A stretch of DNA of 64,000 nucleotides, from positions 50,050,150-50,114,149 of the forward strand of contig CM051514.1 in assembly GCA_028015205.1 (NCBI GenBank). Direction: 5' to 3'. The notes under the pieces were generated by a model. That model was not told the DNA's origin. It made no database searches and saw nothing but the letters and a program-made list of their open reading frames with translations. The position numbers and the translations under genes were made by a program. This document shows positions 27,201 to 39,200 of the stretch, piece after piece. The DNA comes from Mytilisepta virgata (lineage: Eukaryota > Mollusca > Bivalvia > Mytilida > Mytilidae). Position 1 is the stretch's first letter; the number at the start of each line of letters is the position of its first letter.

Positions 27201-30200
27201 AAATATATATTATAACTTATCCATAAAATAATTTAAGTATCAAATAAACCTAAGCAATTTAATTATCAAGATTATTATCTGAAGTTGTTTAAATCAGTTA
27301 TAATGAAGATAATACCCCCTTTACATGGCCTGTAGCATTCAATGAAGAAAATTATGTGATTTTTATGAGTATTTTCTATCCATCTGTATTTACACCTATA
27401 CAATGCTCCTATAATTTCCTTTATATAGATCAGGTGTTACTAAACTAGACATAATAAAGGTTTTACTATGCTTTCATCTGTATAAATTAGGTCTTATTAT
27501 TTTAGGCCAAAGAAATTTTCTGTTGAGAGTAAATTGTTTTATAAACCAATCTGTTGGTATTTTTACATATTATCAGCAAATAAAATGTTCGCTTAACCAG
27601 TTATCATGGACAAAAAAAATTACAGGCCTGGCCTATTTAACCCAGACAGTATTTAACTTCCTGCCCCTTTGTCACAAATATTTTCATAGCTTCAGGTTTC
27701 ATTAAATTATGAAAAGAAGAAAATTCATCCTTGACATAACACTCTTACAAATAAAATCAGATTGATGATCATGATAATATATCCAGAAGTAAATATGATA
27801 CCTGATTTATAGTTATCTCCCCTTAAATTAAAGCTGAGTGAACAAAGAAAAGCTCAGCAGGTCAAATTGATGAAAGTGTAAGATTTAGAAATCTTAGACA
27901 CTCCAAGTTGGTCTCTAACAATTAAGAGTAAGACTTCAATCAATTTGTGAAGAGTATAATGATGTATACTTAGATTTTTTATGATGAATTATTGTTTAAC
28001 ATCCAGTAGAAAACAGGTGCATATCAGGACGAGAACATGTTGATATGACAATGCTTTGTACTAGACCGACACACTGAGGTGGAATTTTTTAACATGCTAG
28101 CTCACAAGGTAACTGTCTGCAGGAATACATATCACATCACTCGGACACATTATACTGACACCAAGCTGACTCGTCGATATTATCTCTTACTCCTACATGC
28201 TGTGCTTGGTGGAGAAGCAGCAAATACCGATTTTAACGTCTTTGGTTTGACCTTCCACACTCAAAGCGAGAATGCTACCATGAGACCACCGAGGCAGTAA
28301 TATTTTTTATATGCACATGTTTACATGTATACTCTGGTAAGTGCTAGACAAGATTTTATTTATATGTATATACTCATGGTTTTCTTATACATGTGATCAT
28401 GGTACATCCATATTTAAAAAAAATCGTGTCCAGCACCTGTGTATAGAAGCATAATCTTTGACTCTTTACCCAGTTTAAAATTCTGATGTCAAAATTTAGC
28501 ATTTAATTCCTTTCATTTTCGGTGTAACTGTGCAGTCATGAAAAACAGAAAGGTATTTATGTAACAGACCATGGTTTTTACGATTCAGCCAAAAGGAATA
28601 ACATCTGAAGTTTACAGTAACTGTTTGTACAAGAACCTGGAGATGATTTACAGAAACTATTTGTACCTGAAGATGAACCATTTATCAGATATATTTGTCT
28701 ATCAGATCAATGAAAGAGAAGTTTTTCTAGGTAATTAGTATCATCAATTGATCTGTTTATACCATCAATTTTCACATCTAATTATTGTATACAAACATCC
28801 AAGTCTTTACCATAGCCAACAAATAAACAGACAGGGCAAAGAAAATTACGATCTCACTTGTAAAGATTACTTCATTCAACTCTAACAGAAAAGAAAAAAA
28901 CTACATATATAATGGACAAAAATAAGTAAGAACAACTGAAAATAAAAAATTAACAGCAATCCATGCCACCATTACAGATATTAAAACATATCACTTAGTA
29001 TCATTACTAGGTACAACAAATGTACTTAGATATGAAGAGATATAAAAAATATTGGAATTATACAACCACTTTCAGCAAAATTTGGTATATTCCTTTGCAA
29101 GGTCAGTTTTAAATTGGTGGAGGAAGTCAGACTACCTGAAAAAGGTACAATCTTCAGCAGAAAATTAGAACTAAGAACATTTTGTCACACTTAACAGGCA
29201 CATTTTAACTGGCACACTAGTTATAATCAAACAGTTACTACAATCCACTTGTACAACTCAATTACTGAGCTCCTTGTCCAAACCATCTTCCCAAGTCAAG
29301 GGTTTAGTGATCCACTTCCCATGTGGAACCATAAGTGGATCGTAAACCCTTTACTTGGGAAGATAGGTCCTACCTGAAACACCACTTTTGTATTTACATG
29401 TATGTGCTCAACTGCAGCACCTTAGAAAAACACGAATTTGCAAATTTCAGTAACGGTAATGTACCGGTGGTCGATTCACAATATTCTACTTGGTAATTTG
29501 TACAAACATGTAAGCTGGAACACAAGTTAAATTCTATGAACAAACTCATTATAGTTCATGACCAGATTAACATGTTCTGTTTGGACATAACATGTATTGT
29601 TTGTACATGTGACCATGTTTGTGTACAAACAATATTAATGTAAACAGATATCAAACATTTACACAGCTGACAAAGTTGATCCCTAACAAGATAACACAAA
29701 TATGTATATAATTATTTACAAATATAGGTAGATGACAATCTTTTCTTACATTACAACTTTGTTTAGATTTGAAAGCAATTTGTTTTGCCTACATTTAAAC
29801 AAAAACAAAAATTCTTGTGTACATTTATGTCTACATGTTTTTCCCTTTGTGAATGTGCTAAATTTAAATATTTATTAGCTCTGCTCTTTGATGTCCACCT
29901 TGTTTGTTAGCCACTTCCTTAAATTAAATATATATATATATTGATCCTGCCTGTTTGTGGACTTTTTTTTGACAATAAATTTTATCTACATCTTATCTTC
30001 ACAAATATTCTTTTGTTCGTCCTTTTTTTTAACTGTCTAGGACTCTAGTCAACCGACCATGTTTCTCCTAGTACATGTATATTCCTAAAATGTCCCAGAC
30101 ATGCCCAAATAATAGATGACAAACACTAAAAGACCAATTTCTTCCTACGCAAACACTTTGTGACACAACATCCACCCCTAAACAAACACAGGGTGAGAAA

Positions 30201-33200
30201 CAATTAAGTGACTTTTTGACATTAGAACAAAAACTCGACCTATGACAAACTTTAAAGTCAGGATGTGCCAATACTTCTTAATTCAACTGTCATGTACATA
30301 TGTAGGATGTTCGATATTTCTATTGTAATGTCTTTGTCAGACATGTTATTCTTGCCAAACATACTGATAATAGGAGTAAGATGTGTAAATATATTTAAAT
30401 TACATATAATTATAAGTCTGATTAAATTCTGACCCCTAGTTAAAAGCTGATCAAATCTTTGAAGTATCATATATTAAGGATATATTTTTCATGTAGTACT
30501 AATTTTTCATTTATTTTACCAAGGAAAATCATCAAATTTCACTATATTTTATGTTGTGCCCAATTTTCAACACAATATGCTCTACATTTGCATTAATTTG
30601 TAATCCCCAAAATCTTCAAATTTCAAAATCATTGGCATACTTGTCATTGCATGTACTTATTCCATACTTTGCCAGTTTTCCCATCAAATGATTCTTAATC
30701 TGAGGCACTGTACTTTAGTTGCAATGATATACGTATACCAATCTGCACTGAAAGTATTGTAAACCCAGAATAAACTAAACCAAACTATTTGCCAAATTTT
30801 TCATCCCCACTAAATACATGTAACATTATACAGTACAGTAAATGTTTGATTAATTTGGAATAAAAGATATTCTATTCTATTCTGTATATTTTCTTAACTT
30901 GGGTATCAATTTTCCTGGTTAGGTGAAAATTTATTCATTTGTAGAATGATACTGAACATAAAAGTTTTGATCATTTTCAGTAATAAGACAGAATAAAGTA
31001 TAAATTGTTTTCCTGCTCCAACATTATAATTTATATCATGAATCAACATGACATTTTTTCATTTATGTCACAAGGGGTATGTGCATGTTTTCCAATTACA
31101 ATCTTTATTAAAGCCCCCTTTACACTGAACGAAGACTGCACTACGACCATAAAAAATGTTTTGATCGTGGAACATCTTAGTGGGGTCGTACTGAGGTCTC
31201 CAAGTAGCGTAGTGTGGTCGGCATTGCGCGTGATAGGTCGTCGTAGAATCTCCAGGTGCCACGACTGTTTTGAACATGCTCAAAATTTATGTAGCGAGGT
31301 CGTCACCACTTTTGATCGTACAGACATCATACCGCTGTCGTAGAGGAAGTGCAGAGACATCGTAGTGAGATCGTAGTGAGACATCGTAGTGAGAACTAAT
31401 ATACATTCAAGCAAGAAATTGTCCTTATATATAGTTTATTTGCTGGTCGTAGAGGAAGCGCAGAGACATCATAGTGACATCGTAGTGAGACATCGTAGTG
31501 AGACATCATAGTGAGAACTAATATACATTCAAGCAAGGAATTGTCCTTTTACACAGTTTATTTGCTGATCATGGCTAGATGGTGAGAACAACGTAGCAAG
31601 GTCGTAATACTCGTGGTAGCAGCGTAGTGACAACGTATTACGATCGTCAAGCGTGTATCGATGTCATGTTACAATCGTGAGAGGTCATACAACATCGGCC
31701 TAGGGGCGTTGTGTGATCGTGTTATTGTCGTAGCTTGAACGTACCACAAACGCAGGCATCGTAGCGAAAACGTAGGAGAGCATAGTAGCAACATGAAAAA
31801 TTATCGAAAAAACATATTTTGATCGTAGGGGTGTCGTGAATACCTTTACACTGAAGATGGTTTTCCAATTTTTCCACGACCCTGCTGCGATCTTGGCGAT
31901 TGTAGAGGACATGGAGAGCGTAGCACAGTTTTCGACCAGTGTAAAGGGGGCCTAAGGAGAGATGAATTTGCTGTTAATTCAATAGAATAAACAACTTTTT
32001 GTATTAGCTATTAAAATTTTATGCTAATACATACATGTATAGTCCAAGATTCCTACAATGTTAAGAATTGGTTATGGCTGTCCTATTCTAATCAGAAATC
32101 TACGATTACAAAGTTCGCTTTGTTCCCCCACTAATTTTGGTGCGTAAGCTCCCTGAGATGCACCCTTACAGCAAGTAATATGATTGCAGGCCGCTTGGAA
32201 TCAAGAGAACTGCACTCGGACATAAAACTTAACCTACGTCAATGAAGCGCGATAAGTCAGTCAGAGTGATCTGATTTTGGTGGGAGGGTGAGTTACTCCA
32301 AAAGATGCACCCGGAAACAAATTAAAATGATTGTAGGTAGCTTGCTATCAGAGAATTGAACTTAACCTAAGTCAATGAAGCGCAATAAGTAGGTTAGAGT
32401 GACCTAATTTTGGTGGGAGGCTGTGTTACCCCAAAAGATGCACCCAGAAACAAATTAAAATGATTGTAGGTAGCTTGCTATCAGAGAATTGAACGTAACC
32501 TAAGTCAATGAAGCGCAATAAGAAGGTTAGAGTGACTTAATTTTGGTGGGAGGCTGTGTAACTCTCCGAGATGCGTCCTCACACTAAGTAATACGAGTGT
32601 AGGTCACTTTGTATGTTAAAACTGATTTTGACATAAAACTTAAAAGCCAGTCAATCCTGTAATATGGGTCATGTGCCTTCATCTTATGTCACATGGTCAG
32701 TCTCTTCAACATGACTTACATACAAAATAATATGACCCTAGGTCAACTAGTAACTGAGAACTGGCTGTGGACGTGGACGTGGACGTGGACGTGGACGTGG
32801 ATGCGGACGTGGATGCTGGGTACTCAATTAGTCCTCCTCAACTTCATTGAGGCAAACTAAAAAGGCATTTTTTATAGGATGCCTACAAGACGTTGTTTGA
32901 CATCAAAGGAAACTCAGGCTATTACAGGAATATATTAATCTCTAGTTTGATTCAAAATTATCAAAGCTTTTCCTAGAATTTTATACATTGGAGATTTGCT
33001 TAGAAATTCAAATTTCCAAGAATTACAGATAGTTTTTTCCTATAAGAAAGTTGACAAACTATATATATGATAAAGAAATTACTTTGAAATAACTATATGT
33101 ACAATTTTTACTTTTAATAAGTGTCAACAAATCATTTTAATACAAATTAACAAGTTATGTTAAAAACTTAAGTAATCTGTTCAAAGAGCCTAAGAATTTA

Positions 33201-36200
33201 ATTTCTGATCCTTTACAATGAGATCAGATCTTTAAATACACATGTCTTTATTGACAATATACTAATTCCAGCAATTATTACAAAGAAAACATTCTGATAA
33301 TATGACAAGTCAAGGTGATTAAAACTCATCCCTATTTTGCATAATCACGTCTATGTTTAGTCAGCGTTAAAAAACTACCAATAGTCAGGGTTATTTGTCA
33401 CAAGTTAAAAAGGTTTACACATGTAATTGCCAATTTGTTACAAACACCCTGAGGTGCAGATTTACAGTGGATACTAGTTATCCAATATTACATAAAACAC
33501 TGTAATAACGACGAATCCCCATTTCATGTTCGTAATCCAGGTCACATCAACATATAACAATACTACATGTGAACTTTTTTATTTTTGCTTTTTTCTCATT
33601 TAAAATTCCTTTCTGAAGTTGTAAATGGCTATATTTTTGTATCAAATTTTCTTTTCCCCCATTTAAACATCTGAATACACTATCAAAATGTCTCCGGCTG
33701 AGCCTTTATTTTCAATTCTTACAGTTTCGTCAATTGATCATTACTTTGAATATTCATGCTACGAAAAAAGTCTTTTCAACAAACTCAGTAATGTGAGACT
33801 GTAATTGCTAGTTTTATTTGTATATTGCACAAATTATATAACATTAGGAATATTTTACTGTTCAAAGATTTTGAATGCAATTATTATGCATTTTTATTTC
33901 AGTCTTCTCCAAAACATCAAAAAGAATTCAATTTGGGTAAACAAAAATAAAGTAATAAAATTTTAAAAGCACTCATCAATAATGTGCAAAATTTTCTTTA
34001 CTCATATTGAATACCATCCTCCAAGTTAGTTGTCATAATCATGAGTCCACATCATTCCCTCTAAGGGAATTACATGGAATCGGAAACCCGGATTTTGGGG
34101 AGATGCTTAAATACATGCTAAATCACAAGTCATCACAAAAAATTACAAACTTGCTATTCATCACACATGGGACGACTGGTCAAGACATTATCCCTTTTCC
34201 CATGAACATGGGTCAGTTTCTCATATACATCTTTACATGAACCTCTTTATCTGTCTTTCACATACATGTAGTAAAATACACTAATTAAGAATTCATGTTT
34301 ACGAAGTAATTGTGAAAGTATTCACATTCAGCTGCAACTAAGTTTAATATACATGTATTATATGCAGGATGGGATGGATTAGTTCTTCACATAATAATCT
34401 CAAAATGTAAATGACAAATAAAGTTCACGTAAAGTAATGATGCTTGTATTCATGTTCATTATCTTTAACGTCACCCGAGAGACACATTTCAATACGGACA
34501 GTCCCAAGCATCAGAGTGATTCAAGTTATTAGCTAAATGTTTCAATTCATACATTCCACAGGCACAGAGCCAAGCAAAAACAACAAATTACAGGACTTCC
34601 TATGTACATTGAGTTGGCAAGAGGTTTTTAAGGATGCTCGCAGGTCATGTTTTGGTCTTTTGTCAGATTTTCGGAATCCTCGGGTCTGCAAATTTTCAAG
34701 GCCTTATAGCTCTAAAATGAGCACATGCACCTATATTTTTTTCTTGCTTATTTGTTTACTATTCATATGTTCTCTCAAACTAAAAAACCTATTTCAAATC
34801 CTATTTATTTCCTATTAGACCAGCGATTATCCTTAATTGACTGAGACACATGTGACAGGTTACCTTCTCCATATATATTGTAGCTGGGGAGGATCATTCT
34901 AATAATCTCCCTTGGGTCTTTAGAACTAATGGCAGCACGGGGGACCATCGATGATCACCTTAGTTTATATTAACTTGGTATACTAGTTAAAAGCATATAC
35001 ATGTTTTGCTCATTATGGATGATTTCTAGAGGAGAAATTAGAGTGAATGGTGACCATTACAGAAAACAAAGTATAGTCCATTAATTATTATTTCTTGTCA
35101 CTACTAACGACTAACTTTCCTAATATTTTATTAATACAACGACATATCACCTTTTTTTTCATTAGTTACCTTAAAAGCCTATAGTAATGACTTAATGGAT
35201 AGTCCAAGGTTGTGACATAAATTTTTATCAGGGTCACTACAACATAAAGCACAAATATTACCCATACAATTTCCTTTCACAAAGATCTGATAACATCATG
35301 GGACAATTTATATATCCGTAATTATATTGTCATATTAAACCTTTCCTGTTTCAAATATTAAATTATACATCAACTGTACAACATCAAACGAAGCAAAAAT
35401 CCTGTGTATTGTGGCTAAATCAAACCTACAAACAAAATCATGCGTTCTTATCTGAGGAGTAAATATGACAATATTTGACCAATTCTAATAGTTTAATTGT
35501 AAACCATGTACTATAAGAACCTCTTACAACGGCAATGCTATCTTCTTGAGCTTACACAATTTTATCATGGAGTTTTAACAATTTCAATTGATGACGACTT
35601 TATGTCCACTTTCACTGGTCAAGTGCGGTATTGAGATAAAACTGAAGAAGTCTAGTGACCACTTATAACTTAATCTTAGATATAGTAAAATTCTGATTGC
35701 CACTATAATATAAATTCAAATTTTTCATTAAAAGTAACCAAAGATAAAGATTAAAATTTTAAATTCAATAACCCTGTTTTCCTTCACAAACATATACATG
35801 CAGTTACAACACAAGAATGATATCAAATTTTAAAACTTTGTTTTTCCTATATTTCTTTTGCCTACATGTATGTACATTATATGTTATAAAGAGGTAGAAT
35901 ATGGCTTCAGTAATTTTAAACTAGAGGCTCTCAATTTTTCTAAATTGTAATTTAAAGAAATAAACTTGAGTGCAACACGATCACTGGGTGTTCTTAAACA
36001 TAAGGCATTTTTATAATGTTTTAAAAAAATTTCTATTTTCTCAAACATCCTTCCTCTCAGAATTTGAGAAGTCTCGTTAATATTATTTCCTCTACATGTA
36101 GATCTGAATGCATCATACATTACATGTTTATATAATTTTTCTTGTTAAAAATAGCTTTTACTGAGAAATTAAAAATTGTACTTTACTGTCTTGCTGGTGT

Positions 36201-39200
36201 CACCGGTTGTAAATAGTAAATGAGAAAATGGCCATAAAAGCTCCAGTAACTGGGACCTCAATCAATACTAAAATAAATGATTTCCAAAATGAAGCAAAGA
36301 ATATATAAAAATCTCTGCTAATTTAAAAAAATTATGAAATTTAATTTGGCAATTTCTTTACATATTCTTGCAGCTAGAATCCAAGGACAGAGGGGCATAT
36401 TTTTATAAAGGACAAAGGACATGTTAATGTGATTTCAGATCTGAAAAGGGCTAAAAAGGTCATGTCAACTTATAAAAATATAAATTTTCACTAATGTAGC
36501 AATGTCAGTAAACACTAGGGGCGCCACTGGGTGGAAACCAGTTTGTTTACAGTATACTGGTCCCAAAATAGGCTGGAACAAGAGGCTCCCAGGAGCCTGA
36601 ATCGCTCACCTGGTCCTTAAGCTTTAAGGGAGTCTTTCATGAGCTATTACCCCTATAATGGATCATCTGACAACTTCGACCCAATTCAGACTTTGGTAGA
36701 GCTAAATGAGCTGATTGTTTAAGCAAACAACCGCTTTTCTCTATTGACAACAACTTAATAAGTACAAATTTCAAAAAAAAATCAAGAAAAAGGGCAATAA
36801 CTCCTACATGGGTGGTTACATCTTCTTCAAAATTTCAAAGCAGGTAGATCTTGAGGTGTTGAACACTTTAGCTTCCCATCAGAATTTTGATATCTGTCAC
36901 CATTTTTGAGTTATTTGCAAAAAACTGCAATTTACCCCTATGTTCTATTTTTAGCCATGGCAGCCATGTTTTTTTACAAATCAAAAATCCAAACGATAGT
37001 TTAGTAGCACTCATGCCAAGGAACAACTACACTAAGTTTGGTTGCAATTAAACTTATGGTGTAAGAGGAGTTAACGATTTTATTACAATGAATAAAGACT
37101 GCAAAAATGGTCAATTTTGATGATCTAAGGGGAATAACTCCTAAAAGGAATGAACCTACAACTTCGATCCTGTTACAAATTTTGTAGATCTTTGTGTGTC
37201 TAACAATATGAAATTTAAATTTTTCAAATTTCCTTTATAGTATCCAAGATATTGAGCTTAATAAGTGCAAAATTTGGAAAAAATGCAGAAAAAGGGCAAT
37301 AACTCCTACATGGGTCGTTGGATCTTCTTCAAAATTTCAGGGCAGGTAGATCTTGAGGTGCTGAACACTTTTACCCTATGCCAGAATTTTGATATCTGTT
37401 ATGGTTTTTGAGTTATTTGCAAAAAACTGCAATTTACCCCTATGTTCTATTTTTAGCCATGGCGGCCATGTTTTTTTACGAATCAAAAATCCGAACGATA
37501 TTTTTGTACACATAATGCCACTAAACAAATGTACCAAGTTTGGTTGCAATTGGACTTATGGTGTCGGACAAGTTAACGTTTGAAAAATTGTTAACAGACG
37601 ACGACAGACGACGACGACGACGGACGCCAAGTGATGGTAAAAGCTCACATGGACCTTTGGTCCAGGTGAGCTAAAAAGTTATAAAGAAGTGGAATCCAGT
37701 TTTCAAATAACTTCCCCCAAAACAGCTCCACCTGGCATTTACTGACATTGCTAACTAATGTCCTTTCAAGTGTTTTATTATTTTCTTTCCACCCTTTCAT
37801 GCATTTTCATTTCATTCAGTTTTGTTTCTTAGTATAAAAAAACTTTTTTTTACTGTATTTTATATTATACATTGTAGTTATTGTAGAGGGCAGAGCAACG
37901 CTGGGGTTGTGAGTTCGAATCTCACCTGTGGCGGGATGTGTTCGACTCTGGTCTTACTTGACAAGGATTGCCAATTTTCCTACCGAAGGTCAGTGGTTCT
38001 CTCCGGGTACTCCGGCTTCCTCCACCAATAAAAACTGGCCGCCGCGAAATGGCCAAAATGTGCTGAAAACGGCGTTAAACCCCAACTAAACCAACAAACA
38101 GCAGAGGGAAGGGGCATTGGAAAGGGGACACTTTTATTTTAGGCTTAAGGTATAGCTAGAACAGTCGTGTTTTTTACTGGTGCTATAGCTATATTGTAAC
38201 ATAAATCGAAGACATTTGTAATTATTTTGCACTAATAATCCTAAATCTAATCCTCAATGAAATATTATATGACCATTTGAAAAAGGTGTCACTTTATTTC
38301 TAAAATGACACTATGATCAATTTGTCAAGGTCAAAAGTCAAGAACTATAAATTATCAATTTTCAACCAAGTAAAAAGACCACAGCTGTATTACCAGGGGC
38401 TATAGATAACAGTCTGAATTTTAAAAAATATTTAAAAAGAATTTGAGACCCCATAGTGTGACTATATATAGTTTCTATAATCACCAAAATATTGTTGTAT
38501 AAGCTTTTATGCAAACGGAGAAGTAAACCTATATTTACACTTCCAAATGTACATGTGTCTGTAGGCTAAACAACATTCCTTCTATATAAGTAAAAATTCT
38601 ACCAATTTTGGGAACCAAACACACAATGCTTCCTTTGAACATAAGTAATGCCTGATGTCAATTCGTTTGGCAAAATATAAAATCCCCAAACAAGTGAAAG
38701 ATCCGATGTATTGGTTAAAAACGATTTTTCTTTAAGTCAAAACAAAATTTGCTGACATCAGCATGTTTCAAAAATTCCGCCAGACAGCCCAAAGTGAACT
38801 AACAAATGATTAGTCTATGTGATACAAACTGACTGCTTTGAATAGTCACATGTTACGTCTCAGTATGATCTAATCTATTCCATTAATGAGAACTTGCACC
38901 AAAGACGGAAGTCTCACAACAAATTTACTCATTGTTGATAAATATTGATTTTATTGAACGATTCATCAAATTAATGTGAGATCATCAAGAAACATAATAT
39001 GATTCATAGAAATCTATTCTGAAAGACAAATTATATAACAGTTGTCATCTTGTGCGGTAAGGTTACACACCTTCAGGGCATTGTTTCACACATCATTTTT
39101 GTGGTGAAAAAAGAATAAACAAGAAATTCAATATAAAATAAGGAAAATATTATTATGTAAGACTGTTTGAAATGTACAAAGTAAATGTTTTGAACTGGCC

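Noticed and set aside
37905..37925. tRNA gene, from the B-box-like gagttcgaatctca
   Set aside because: No tRNA cloverleaf or A box at this site; the text continues into a SINE body repeated elsewhere.
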